The position numbers and the translations under genes were made by a program. The notes beneath the pieces are model-generated. The model made no database searches and was not told the origin of the DNA. It saw only the letters and a program-made list of their open reading frames with translations. A DNA stretch of 45,656 bases from Setaria digitata. Lineage: Eukaryota > Nematoda > Chromadorea > Rhabditida > Setariidae. How positions within the stretch are numbered: position 1 is the stretch's first letter; the number at the start of each line of letters is the position of its first letter. The stretch lies in the NCBI GenBank assembly GCA_003640385.1, contig RCAB01000486.1, positions 1-45,656 of the forward strand, in the 5' to 3' direction. Below, piece by piece: positions 33,868 through 45,656 of the stretch.

Positions 33868-36088
33868 CAATCCTTCTATTCCATTTCATTTACAGTCAGT
33901 CAGTTGTGCCTGGCGGATAAACAAATAGCTTACTCAGCTGCTTTTTGTGAAGACAATAGGAATGACTACTACAATGACATTTCAAAAGTCACTGACTACG
34001 ACAAGACTCAAGCATGTCTTGTCTGTCAGCATAATGACAAGACCACAATTAAACAAGACCAACAGCAAGCTCTCATGACTGAACCTTGGAGTAAGCTTAG
34101 CTTTATCCCTCGCTGTCCTTCAATTCCAGACAGAAGATGAATTCTGAATCCTGATGGGACATCCTCATCGGTCTCTTGCACGGGACAGGGCGCAGATTGC
34201 AATATCTTAAGGTAATGGTGTGAGATGGTCTTTCAGTTTGTGAGAAAATGAAATTGATTTTATAGTGGGACGAAAAAATGAAAAAATGGAGCCAACCTAT
34301 CCGATGAATTGTGTGTGTTGTGTCCTTTTTCGCCATCCTTCTTCCATACCTCAAGTAGTAGCCGTTCCAAGATTTATGCAAATATATCCAATTACCGCTA
34401 CTTTCACACAATTACTTCTTCCTAACAGAGAATAAGAAATAGCTTGCTGTGAAGGGTTGATGGATGAGGCAGCGGAAATGTATTATTTCTCCACTCTGTA
34501 CGGGGAGTCAGAATTTAGTAACTAAAAAAAATTGACAAAAGCAACTGCAACTATACAGTTGGTCTTTTAAAGTTAAGTTAACAAATGAAATATGACAACT
34601 CAATTTGCAATATTCACTGGACTGAATACTTCACAGCATATTGCAATCGAGTACATTATAACTTCTGAGGAATTTATAGGAGTAGTGATCATAAGACTGG
34701 CGATTTCTCTAAAATTAATACTGTTTTCCCAATAATTTCTATAAAGTGAGAAGGGAATATTTTTAAGAAATTTCAATAATTTAGTTGGATAGTTAAATTT
34801 CTCTTAAAAAGATTGTTATGATACTCGGGATAAGTTTACTTTAGAAAAACGCAAGCACAAAAATGTTCGAAGGGCGAATCTATACTTTGAGGAAGGAGTG
34901 AAGATTTACCGCAGAAACGATTAAATAGAACAGTGGCATTGGAATATGGGTATTGGACCGTGAAAACAATGAAACGAGATGTCCTTACTATGGAAATTCA
35001 TTGTCACCACTCTTTGAAATAACGATAAAAGCGGTAAGCTTTATGAAAATCGAAAAAAATCAACGGCTGTATGCATTGTCAGGTAATTGCGAAAAACTCA
35101 GAGATAATTCAACATTCTTCGAGTTGGAAAAATGTGACAACAATTTAAGGAACTTGATTAAAATTTCAGAACAGTTAATCAAAATCTCTTTAAAGATATA
35201 GAAAATGATCAGCTGTTTTCACTACCAAACTGCAAAAAAATTATGTATATTGCTAGCAGCAAATAAAACAGATTTGAAACTGCGTATTATATGAAAAGGC
35301 ATACTGAAGAAGGAAAACAATGAAAATATCTTCCAACTCATTTGAGGCAGTGGGGTCCTAAATCGGCGCTATCAAAGAAGGATCATGAAGTATTTTTCTG
35401 CAAAACTTGTTTCAGTGTATGACTGATTTCAGCAATAGCAAAAAGTGGCATTAGTGGAGAAGCGAGGAGAAAGTAATGAACGAAAGAGAAAGTTATCGTC
35501 AAGGAAGGGATAGGTATGGACAAGCTGTGGATTTTTTCAGAAGGTTTTCAGGAGAATTCAGCAGAAGCCATTCATAAAAACTAGTTCTTCCCCACTTTTT
35601 CAATTCTGTTTAACGACTGAAGCAGACCGAACACGAAGAATGGTTCGTTCGGTTCAAAAACTTCAACCAGTTGAGTGTACATTGAAAAATGTAGCAAGGC
35701 GTGAGATATCTTTTCGTTTCGCAGGTGAACTATGCTGCACTGAAGAACGAAAGTCCACTGAAGAAGTTTCAGAAGTAGGCTGAAGCGCTTGAAGTATTCT
35801 TCTGATGTCCCATGAACGATCAGTTTACGAGACATTTGTTTTTCACGTGAAAAAATATCACATTAGAAAAATGAAGTCTGAATCTATAAAACTTCTCTGC
35901 AAAATCCGATTAGCAGAGAATCCGAGAGAAGAACTGATGTGCAATGTTAGGGTTAAAGTGGAGAAGTTTGAGACACGTTTTAAGACATGAAGAAATGAAC
36001 AGAAGGATAAAAATGAAGAACTGTCAGAGAAGTAAAAGAAAATAATTTCCGTCAATGCATGAAAAGGTTAGATAGTGCTAAAAAGATG

Positions 36089-36108
36089 AAAAAAAAAAAA
36101 AAAAAAAA
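36089..36108. repeat. Poly-A run of 20
   Basis: Twenty consecutive A between gatg and tggc. No coding context. Confidence 0.9.
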
Positions 36109-39100
36109 TGGCTAACTGTAAAATAAGTTAAAGTTACTTATTACTTGTTAAAGGTGTCACAAGTTTATTCGATGGAATGATTTGTACTACTAAATTATGC
36201 TAACAGGGATGAATCTAAAACGACTGCATCCTGTTCACTTTTCAGGAGTGATAATTTGAACTAACTGAAATTAATATGGCCAAAAAATACCACGGTTTTA
36301 TTCGGTAATAAGTTGCGCACTCATCTGTGAGTGAGTGCCTGTCGTCAAGATAGTTCATCCTACCCAACCTTCTCTAAATAACTAGTCCTCAGTGCTTTCT
36401 AGGCTTATTTTAAAACTACTATCACACTGTCACATTCTCATTAACTCTTACAGCTACCGAAAGTTCTACTGAAATTGATTGCTTGCAAATAAAAGAATGA
36501 AAGAATGGCCAGATGAAGGCGATGATAAGTGACGAAAACGAGGTACAATCACTACCTTCTGCATTTTTCAAGGTTAATTACACCTCTTTCCACTACACAT
36601 TTTCTTCTCCACGAATTCATTGTTGCATAGCAATCTCATTTCATAATATCTGTCCCCACATTCTCTTAGACGTCAGCTTGAACTTACCTCCTGAAGACGG
36701 TTCTTTACCCAGTGCTTGATTTTCGCTGTTTTCTGGCTTACTACTGTTGTTTCGGAAAACATTTCTGAGAGTGACGCATTCATTTCTGACATCACCTGCT
36801 ACACCTGCAATTGCAAATGTCTTCTCTTCCGCTCATTTCATTTGTTGATAGCGTGCGACGAAGTACACCTGATTATTTTGGATTTATTTCCTGCGCGTAC
36901 TGCTAAGGAAAGTTAGAAAACTGACGAAGTTTGAAAGTTTTTGATTAGCTGATGGGAAGTACAGTAGAGCAACTTCAAATCATACTAGAGTTAAGTCTCG
37001 TTATACTTGAATCTCTAAGAGTTCCCAAAGTGAAAACCTGGGTTATAGTGCCTTTATGTCTTTCTTTTATCTTCTTTCAAAAAGAGTAATAAAAGACAAT
37101 AAAATAATCTTTTATATCCGGAAAAAGAGTACAAAGTTGATTAAAAAATTCATTATGGAATATAAATTATACAATAACAGATCTACACACAATATCTAAA
37201 TGATGAATCCTGAAATTGTAGTACATAGCCATAGAGATAAGCGGTGTCATTTACAAGAAGGATTCTAAAATAAGACACGAATATTTTTGACTGAATTAAA
37301 ATAAAACTGTGTACATAGTAAGTACGCCTAATGCTAGTAGAATAAAGTTTAGTTTAAAAAAAAAAAAACTTTGAAAAGTAAAACTGTAGTTAGGAAAGTC
37401 TTCTGTAATTTTTGGCCGCATATGCAGATAAGTTTTCATTAGTCTAATAGAAAAACGAAAAAATATGCTAGAGAGATCATTAAACTAAAAAAGTAATTTC
37501 CAGAAATTTTCAAAACAAAGGAGCTGAGCAAAAATGTGAAAGAAAAACACAAAAGGAAATAATTTGATCCAATCGAGTCTAGTTGTGTTTTTTGTACTTA
37601 AATATGAGGAGGCAAAACAAACTGTTGCTTAATTCCGAGACTGAAAGAAGAAGGAAACAAATATTCATAAACATTCTTGTCCACATTAAAACAGCAGCAG
37701 ATGTTAATTATGCATTAACAACCAAGCGCTTCTTTTTACAGTCTGAAAAAGTCATATCTTTTATCATCCATTTACTCTTTCCTTTCTTGGTATTTTTCTG
37801 ACAAGACAAAATTAAAATTAGTATAAAAAATAAAAATTTTAGAAATAAAATAATTTATATGATGCAAAGGGTGATTTGAACATAGTCAGGAGATTTTAAT
37901 AATCGGAAGTTCTTATCTTCAATAGTCACATTATTCTAAAGATATCTGTCTTGATTTTTTAATCAGACACCATTTCAATAAATATTTAAGTGCAATAAAT
38001 TCTAAAATTCGAATAGATTTCTGATCAGATAACAAAGTCAAATAGTATCTATTTGGTCGACTGGGGTTCTTCCAATGACCTTTCACGACCTTCTCTTCAC
38101 ATTCTTGTCTGACGAACGGTAGCACATCACTAATTCACTAGAGTAAAGTAGTTGGCAACCAAATGAAACCGAACTGGTGCCATCAATTTTCAAACAGTCA
38201 GCTTTTCTTTTAATAAGTTAGAATAAAAAGAGGTATAGCGTCATACGGCATCTCTGTCTCAATTCAAACTCAGACTTGAAGCCGTTTAATCCATATAAGA
38301 TGATTGTATCTGTCTGATATCTTATGTCCCATTAAAAGCTCAACAAATTTAATCAAATTAATTTAAAAATTAGGTATGAACAGTCAATTTTAGGGGCGAC
38401 AAATGAAGTTACTATTTGTGACAACTAAGTAAAGAATGACATGACAGAACACAAAATATGCCACTCGTTTAATTAAATGCAAATGAAGCTCTCAAATTTC
38501 AATATATGTTCGCTTTCTTGCAATATATTGAAAAGCATTTAATCTAACGGCTAAAACAAGTTTGAACTAATGATCAGGAACACCGCACCTTTCGCATTTG
38601 ATAATTGCCTTTGAAATTGTTTAAATGTGATATTTAAATGTCAAAGTTTCGAGCTTATCACTAGAAGTTTATTGATATCAAATACAAAGACTGACTCCTG
38701 ACCTTTCTGTCCCTTGGTTTTCACCCAACAGCAATTATTTTTTTCATGAGACATTGACTTTTTTTCCTGACTCGAAATGTGATGTGTTGACTATTTGATG
38801 TAATATTCAAATCCAATTTCTACCTGAGAATAGAATATTTTATAAGTTAAATCATCGGAAAGGAGAAAAAACCATAATATTTTTATTTCAAAAAAATCAG
38901 CTAAATTATTGGAAAAGTAATGTCGATGGATGACCAGTTAAATTTTTCCTACTGTTCAAAGTTTTTCAAGTCAACCTATAGGTAACATCAGTAGCAGAAG
39001 TGTGTTTGAGAATTAAAACTAGCAATTCATAGTTAGTGGAGAATCCAGAAAAACTAGAAACTTCCATCTAATAAGTGAGATGGAGTCCGCACAAGAAGCA

Positions 39101-39342
39101 AGTTACTGAGTAGTCGAAGGAAATAACGAAGTCTTTTTTGGCGATGTCTGAATCAGGACCGAAAGAATAATGAAGCATTTGTCATTCCTTCAAATGCCAT
39201 TCCCACTCTTCTCTGAAAATAACAAAACTTCAACAGAGAATTACTTGACAGACGAAATTAAGTCTGGAAATGATTGCGACTCTAATTGATCAACACGGGC
39301 ATTTTGTAATTTATGGCATGGCCGGATGAATCATTTTAACAG

Positions 39343-39362
39343 TGGTCAGCGGTCAGTGGTCA
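39343..39362 (+). promoter_or_regulatory. Triple GGTCA direct repeat, DR1-like
   Basis: Three hexamers, tggtca, cggtca and tggtca, are each separated by a single g. Nuclear receptors bind RGGTCA-type half sites, and one-base spacing is the DR1 arrangement. The hexamers deviate from AGGTCA at the first base, so function is only a possibility. Confidence 0.4.
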
Positions 39363-40575
39363 CGTTGAATGTTCCTTCGTTCCTTCATAGTTGAAATCGA
39401 TATAAGCTAGACTGAGTGTTAATTTGATGCATTGTTTATTGAACGGTCTTTGGGCTGCAAGCTTGCCTTCCGGTGCCGTGAAGCACATAAACATTAGACA
39501 TGCTAGACAGACTTGCTTCTATAAAATTTATGTGAATCGCTCAAGGTTATGCCATTATTTCACTGAAGTTCAACAGATACCATTTAATTTAGGTTATTTC
39601 TAGCCTCATTTTCATGAAATCGTCGTTTCTAGCTTCTGGACTTCACATAAGTGATTCATTGATACGTAATCTTCATCATGAGGGAACTCAAAGCCTAAAA
39701 ATTTAAAAATGTGATTGTGGAATTTGAAATTGACTGCTAGAAGTTGCTTAGTCATTCCACAGGTCCATGAAGAGAGTGCAGGGCTCTATAACTGGACAGC
39801 TTATGAACTCTATTTCATTTGTAACTGTTATTTACACAAGCAATTCGTACGAATCAGAAATAAATTGTGACTGATAAAGATTCATTTTAGAAATCCATGA
39901 AGACAATACTTCCGAACAGGATTCATTAGCATCGAGTGGAGGATGTGGCAGAGCAGAGGCACTAGTTTACCTCATGGAATATCACAGCAGATGTTTCGCA
40001 TCAGTAGAATGAAGTGTCACCTGTCCTTTGTGGCTCGGTGAATCCACTCATTGAACTCTTTTTTATAAAAAGATCACAAAAAATTCACCACTGATAAATT
40101 CTGGTAAATGATTTGAAAATAGCTTTTTTGATTAATGAAGAAAGTTGCCAACAGGACTATGAACAAATAGGTTGCTGTTGCATCGATGAAATGAAAGTTT
40201 CTCTAATAGATGACAAGAAATCAAAGCTGCAAATTGAGTAGTATTGTTTTATAGTTATCACGCTTTAGTTCTTCAGATATGCAATAATACGCCAGCAAGA
40301 AATAATCTCATTTGTATTAATGAATAGTTTCTACTAGTCACATTTATAGCAGTCTTAAATTAAGCAATTCATTCGCTGTATGTTAATAATTCTTAATACT
40401 AAAGACAAAAATCCTTAGAAAACTTATAACAGCAATTTGTTTCCTTTAATGCTGTTTATTCCCATAGGTAGCAAATATTCGGCAAAAGCTTAATTTCTAA
40501 CCAAAATAAACGGTTGAATGCATGAACTGTTTGAAATCTACGCTATCTTCATTCAGGAAATTTTGAGACTTCTAG

Positions 40576-40576
<1 letters not shown>

Positions 40577-40619
<43 letters not shown>
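40577..40619. repeat. TG dinucleotide microsatellite
   Basis: About 21 uninterrupted tg units. Confidence 0.97.
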
Positions 40620-40622
<3 letters not shown>

Positions 40623-41895
40623 TTAGTTCTCGAAAAACTTTGAAAAAGATTTGTTTCTTATCTGAATTTATGTTATAAATTTGAAAATACAACAGGGGAA
40701 AAAAAACTGGAAACCGCAAGAACAGAACTAAATTACAAGCTCTTATGGATCGTTCATTCAGCAGAGATTTTCAGCGAGTATGAAAGGAATAGTGAAAAAT
40801 AATTTGATTTTTAATAACCGAAAAAAAAGAACAAGGATTGTGAACTCTGAACCCTGTTATCACAAATTTCTATTTTTAATGGTGTTATTTGCAGCTTAAA
40901 ATTTGTTTCTGAAAAACTATTAGCCTTTTCCAAACAAACTGATATAGTTAATAATGATTAAAGCAACAGGAAAGCGTAGTCCAAAAGAGTAGTACCTTTT
41001 ATTCCTAATTGTTTTTCTGAACATTTTTGTTTCCTTTAACTTAAAGTTATACTTTATGAATCTCTCAAGGAGTAATATATCTTCCCATCTAAAATTCAAT
41101 CTCAGCACTAGATAAATGATTGACAAAGAGTGGAATAAAAGATTGACGAACATTTCTCTGCAACTCCACAAATTTTAAAGATCACTTTTGGCAGCAGCTT
41201 ATCAGTGGAATGATTAAGAATGAATTGATCTTGAAACGAGGCATTTCTGAATCCAGGAAGATGACTATTTGTTCTGGGGTTTTTCTCACATATGGTGGCC
41301 ATATGAATTCCTCAGTAGGCCGGCAACACAATTCATCGAGACGTTCCAATCCTACATCCGAAGGAAAACATCTGCTGCCAGCATTTTCTCCTCAGTTATC
41401 TTTTTTCAGCTTCTTTTCCTTACTATCTTCTACTTCCAGCTTCTGCCATCCTCAGTGTTACTTCGAGTAACTAATTCTGTGATCCGAATGACTCAACAAA
41501 ATAGTAGAGCGAGAAAAGCAATCAGCTGTTACTGTCTCAATTAGATTAAATAACTGCCATGAAAAGGCCTTTTCCTCAGACTCTATGAAGAACTTGCAGA
41601 ATATTGAAATCAATGTGAGAAGTGCAAGTTTATTTAAAAAAGAAAAAAACTAACAAGTAAGCCAAGTGACAAGTGGAAAAGCTGCGTGAGAAAGGAAAGT
41701 GTACTGCTCAGAAGGAAGCTCTTGAAATGGGTGATCGATAGGCCTCTGGCTCACATGGAATATTTATCCAGATATGGACTCGACGCTTCTGTCTCGATGC
41801 TTCAGTGGTTCATGCATGAATTCATTAGAACTGGAAAATTAATTTTTGCATTTCCGTTCTGAAATTCTTGCTGTAATGTTCCGCAGCTATTCCAA

Positions 41896-42152
41896 CGCCT
41901 CCTTTGCCTTATCATCATCTTTCTTTTCTTTCACTTAAAACAGAACATCAGTCACACTGATAGTAAATGATCTAAACTCCTTCTTGTGATAACCAACCTT
42001 GCAACGTTCATTCAAAACAACNCATTCGCCTCCTTTGCCTTATCATCATCTTTCTTTTCTTTCACTTAAAACAGAACATCAGTCACACTGATAGTAAATG
42101 ATCTAAACTCCTTCTTGTGATAACCAACCTTGCAACGTTCATTCAAAACAAC
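41896..42152. repeat. 126-bp exact duplication around a single N
   Basis: Positions 41896-42021 and 42027-42152 read identically; between them is n at 42022 followed by catt. The single ambiguous base at the end of the first copy points to two contigs with overlapping ends placed side by side, not to a biological repeat. Confidence 0.9.
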
Positions 42153-44190
42153 ACCCTATTTCAAATAAAGGGTCGATTTGTAGAGAGAGAGAAAATGTCT
42201 CTTTCGATGTTGAAGAGATCTGATAATACCTTGCATTCTTCAGTAAATCAAATAATCATTCAAAGCTCTCATCTGTCGCTGTCAAACTTTCTCAAACCTC
42301 TCTAAAATGAATTTAAAAAGCATTCAAATTTTAAAGGTGTTAAAGGGGTTTTCAGAGAGCAAACAATATAAGCATGAATAAAAACAAAAGGTTGTCATTT
42401 TCAGAAAACTCAGCTTCGTTTTATACGGTAAGGAGTTGGTGTAGAGGAAAAATGTATGGGGGATAAATGATTCGGGAAGAACATTCGGATCCAAATGAGC
42501 AAATGAAGCGATGATCCCGGTGGCACTTAATTAATACTCTTCAGTCTAGAGATGGAGTCTAATTAAAGGACCACATTAATGAAATATTTCATAATGCATG
42601 GGACATCTCTATCTAAATATTTTAGTGCATGAGAAATTGAAAACGAATCATGCCTGTAATAAATTATGTCTTTTAAATATTTTTAAACTTCTAAAGACCA
42701 ACTTTCTGAAGTCTAACTATGCTAAATTAAGACTGCTGATTGCATGGATAAATCGGCAATGATAAGATTTCCAGGTTCCATGCAGTTATCTAATTAATGA
42801 TTAAATTCTTCTTATAAAATCGTATCATGGAGTCAAAATGGTGAGTCAAACGACATTAAATGCCGAAGGATGTCAGATTTGATTTGAAGATTATTCTAAA
42901 ATGTCTAACATAAGCTGTCTTTCTCCGTAAAAGACACTATGAATGGACGAATAAATATGAAAGATTAATATGTTTCACATGAAAGACGATCACTTCGCAG
43001 TCTGCCATGGCTATAATCAAAGAACCTAAGCCTAATTTTAAGCCTGTAGAGAGATATGAAAGAGTACCAAACTCAGAAATTCCATAACTTGCCGTGATTA
43101 TGAGCCGAAATATAATTATTGTTTCGGAATAAGCTTTATATTTCTATTCTTCAGATCACCACAACAATTCCAGCTACTTGAGAAACATTGAGTTCCTGAA
43201 AACTCCAGAGCTGTTCTCAAATTTGCACATTTATTTGAATTCCTCTCAAAACTTTTGGTATCAATAATTTTTTTTCATCGAATTGATTAAAATTGTTGGA
43301 CAATCGAGAAAGTAGGAGAGGTAATTATAATCTTTTAGCTGATAAAAACGTACTGTAATTCAATTATGATGTGTGAAAATTTCGCTAAATTCAAATTTTT
43401 TTTAAATTCATTCTTGTTAACGTTTTCAAATGAGGTTGATTTATGATTTGACTGAATATTTCAAAACTCAATGCTGTAATTTGTGAGTAATGTTACGATT
43501 ACAGCTAAGTAAATATTATTGAAATGATAATTTGGGCTAATATTTAGATGATTATAATTCGAATAACAATAGCACTTTCACATATCATGGATTGACGGAT
43601 CCAGTGTTGTCCCACCAGGCCCTTAGAACAGTGATACCAGGCCAATTTGTGTTCATTTCAGTCCTAAGTGGAGTGATTGGCATTATAAATAACGATGAGT
43701 GAAATTTCTTCGAGTAATTTTCTTCGTTCTCTGATACAAAACAAACATGATGGGCAGCTGAAGAGTGGAACGTTTTGGTGGAAGTGTCTTACTCTGCCCC
43801 AGCTTTTATTCGACTTTGTTTTACCTTTGACTAACTTTGCACAGGCAATATACAAGTTACTGAGATCCACAAAAGAGAGGAGAAGTAGAGAGGGGAAAGA
43901 AAAATCTTCGGTAGATTATACCTTTAGTACCTTTGGTTCGATTGCTTTGCAAACATTTCCGCCGAAGACTAGTCCTTTTCAAAGTTGCTGATCAAAAGCT
44001 CAAATATTTCTTCATTCAGGTAGCAGCTTTCATTGACAGCAACATTATTATATTGCTTCTTATTTTCTGTATTACATGAAATTTTAAAAAGCTCCAAATT
44101 ACCTGCTTAAACAGATTCGTAGCTGGCGCAATAGTTCAGATCTTCGATGATCAAAACTGCGTAACATAGCCGTCATCCTTATCGTTTCAG
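42153..44190. other. Region upstream of troponin I
   Basis: About 2 kb with no supported exon. A plus-strand frame of 98 codons at 43695-43991 follows a TATA-like tataaata (43683-43690) but resembles nothing I know. The region probably contains the troponin I promoter. Confidence 0.45.
44185..44190 (+). promoter_or_regulatory. Candidate spliced-leader acceptor of troponin I
   Basis: The sequence tttcag ends 7 nt before the ATG at 44198. This is the canonical nematode acceptor at trans-splice distance. A cis-spliced 5' UTR exon would look the same. Confidence 0.6.
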
Positions 44191-44197
44191 AGCAGCA

Positions 44198-44788
44198 ATG
44201 GAAGAAGAAATGGAAATACAGAATTCAGGAATAGAACAGGAAATGGAAATGCAAATTTGTCCGGAAGCTGCGACAGCTATACGTTACGGTGGTACTCAAA
44301 GCGAAGATGATGAAACTGAAGCAGTAAAATGCAGTTCCTTGATAAATGATATAATCTGATGATTTCTTTTGATTAACTGCATATTTCCGAAGTGGACCTG
44401 ACAACGATATTGTTAAGTTTTAGGCGAAGAAAATAGCAGAAGAGAGAGCACGTAAGAAGGCAGAGGTGCGTAAACGTTTGGAAGAAGCGAGCCGAGTAAA
44501 GAAAGCTAAGAAAGGTTTCTTGACTCCAGAAAGAAAGAAGAAGCTTCGGGTTAGTCCTTCAAAAGGTTGACTTTTTCAAAGACTTGAATTGGGCAGGCAG
44601 TGGTGAAAGGACCAAGGCAATTACTGTTCAGTTCGAGAAATGTTTTCTATCGTCGATGTTGTAGAAGCTTCTGATGATGAAGGCAGCTGAGGACCTGAAG
44701 CAGCAACAGATGTTGAAAGAGCAAGAAAGACAGCGTGTCTTGCACGAACGTATCCTACCTTTACCTGACCTGGATAACACACCTGATG
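44198..44788 (+). CDS. tni: Troponin I, first three coding exons (continues beyond window)
   Basis: Troponin I is the inhibitory subunit of the thin-filament troponin complex that blocks actomyosin at low calcium. Three exons join in phase: 44198-44323, 44424-44549 and 44665-44788, giving about 125 residues. The first encodes an acidic, Met/Glu-rich N-terminus ([11 protein letters not shown] to SEDDETEA). The second encodes [21 protein letters not shown] and the troponin I hallmark [14 protein letters not shown]. The third begins [23 protein letters not shown] and ends [12 protein letters not shown] at a GTTTGT donor. The troponin T-binding helix and the inhibitory peptide would be in later exons. 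Nematodes carry several troponin I paralogues; which one this is cannot be told from this part. Confidence 0.9.
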
Positions 44789-45656
44789 GTTTGTTATTTT
44801 ACCTGCTAATACGTAGAAACAAAAAATCTCTTGAAAATTTCGTTCTATAGCGAAATTTACAATGCAACTAATCGTCTAACCAAGCAAACATGCATGCAAA
44901 TATCTGCATGCCAACGTGCGCACTATCATTTTCATCCACATGAAGATAATAAAGATTTTCAGTAAACTGCCCCCACTTTTACTATATCTTACGATATCCA
45001 GATATTCTAACTAAACATAACAGTATAGTTTAGGTTTGGTTTTTAGATCATGAATTTCACTTTAAGTACACAGTAGAAGTCTATAATTATTTCCAATTAT
45101 CTACTATTGAGATTTTTTTTGCTTAATATATGGATTCTTTTGTAATAGTACTTACCACTTACTGAGTAATCATAAATTGAAATAATCATGAACTTATTTT
45201 TTACTATGCAAATTTTTTTTTTTGAAGTAATCAGATTAAATAACACATTCAAATGATTTAAGTATTTGCTCATCATTTAGTACTGATAAGATGAGCTCTT
45301 CTCGACAGTTATTATAAAAACCAGCAAGTACTAAGAAACTCAGGTGATGAATTATTTGTTGCACATCTCCACAGAAAGGTGAAATAAAGCAATTTATGGA
45401 ACTTCGGAAATCTTCAAACACAAGCTCTTTTTTCACTTTCATTTTCTGTTACTCGTCGCCGCTTGTTCCGTTTTTGCTGATATCTCTTATGTGTATAGAT
45501 TAGTTAAAGTAGGCATCTACACTGCAGTAATATATTAGATTAGCATATATTACCTATGGTAACATACGAAATCATTCCCAGGGCGAAACCGCTTGCAGTT
45601 ATTTTCTAAAACAACGTAACTTGCAGGTGAATAAATTTAAATGCTTTAATTCTAAA
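44789..45656 (+). other. Troponin I intron (to window edge)
   Basis: No further exon with the right phase was found. The last acceptor-like site (about 45627) would give an immediate in-frame stop, so the next exon most likely lies outside the window. Confidence 0.55.

Larger units (their letters stand above)
26549..41895. other. Long stretch without a supported gene
   Basis: About 15 kb in which I recognise no exon, tRNA or transposase. Reading frames are short (under about 105 codons), have no family resemblance and sit in AT-rich sequence. The stretch should include the missing 5' exons and promoter of MAX-1, and perhaps regulatory DNA for the troponin gene. Simple repeats inside are listed separately. 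Confidence 0.5.

Noticed and set aside
34103..34411. 102-codon minus-strand frame
   Set aside because: No recognisable similarity, no splice-linked partners, and a length expected by chance in 45 kb.
34990..35030. Minus-strand sequence resembling the KEW motif of the PLEKHH N-terminal coil
   Set aside because: The frame hits a stop immediately after the Trp, so it is not the missing MAX-1 exon.
41210..41544. Two overlapping plus-strand frames of 86 and 91 codons
   Set aside because: Low-complexity Ser/Phe composition and no family resemblance; frames of this length arise by chance.

Overview
The window is AT-rich eukaryotic DNA from a nematode. The genes are split into many short exons (roughly 50-280 nt) by short introns. 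Several acceptors are followed within a few bases by an ATG, as expected for spliced-leader addition, and every gene I recognise is a canonical nematode/animal gene. I lean weakly toward a clade III (spirurid/filarial-like) worm because of base composition and intron style, but the sequence alone does not prove that. No bacterial, viral or CRISPR feature was seen.

Layout. (1) 47-6459, minus strand: Drosha (RNase III of the Microprocessor), 23 exons in perfect phase continuity, cut off by the left window edge inside RNase III domain b. (2) 6978-15617, minus strand: a complete RAD50 of about 1,293 residues in 30 exons, with Walker A, Q-loop, CPLC zinc hook, ABC signature, Walker B and H-loop all present. 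One exon junction near 8616 is out of phase by one base, and one intron carries a 210-base pure A (sense: T) tract. (3) 17070-26548, minus strand: a PLEKHH/MAX-1 protein (coiled coil, two PH domains, MyTH4, FERM), 22 exons, whose first exons I cannot find. (4) About 26549-44190: 17.6 kb with no confident exon; it contains simple repeats, a 126-bp duplication around a single N (very likely an assembly join), a triple TGGTCA-type array and probably unseen 5' exons of MAX-1. (5) 44198 to the right edge, plus strand: the first three coding exons of a troponin I gene.

The four genes do not form one pathway (microRNA biogenesis, DNA break repair, axon guidance, muscle contraction). The only plausible co-expression unit is RAD50 followed by Drosha: same strand, about 518 nt from stop to start, with a candidate trans-splice acceptor 18 nt before the Drosha ATG. 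I found no convincing new biological system. The most useful observations are the homopolymer next to a weak splice donor in RAD50, the one-base phase break in RAD50, the N-flanked duplication, the missing MAX-1 5' end and a perfect 24-bp hairpin in a MAX-1 intron. Exon boundaries were placed by eye from GT/AG sites, reading phase and recalled family sequence; no search was run.
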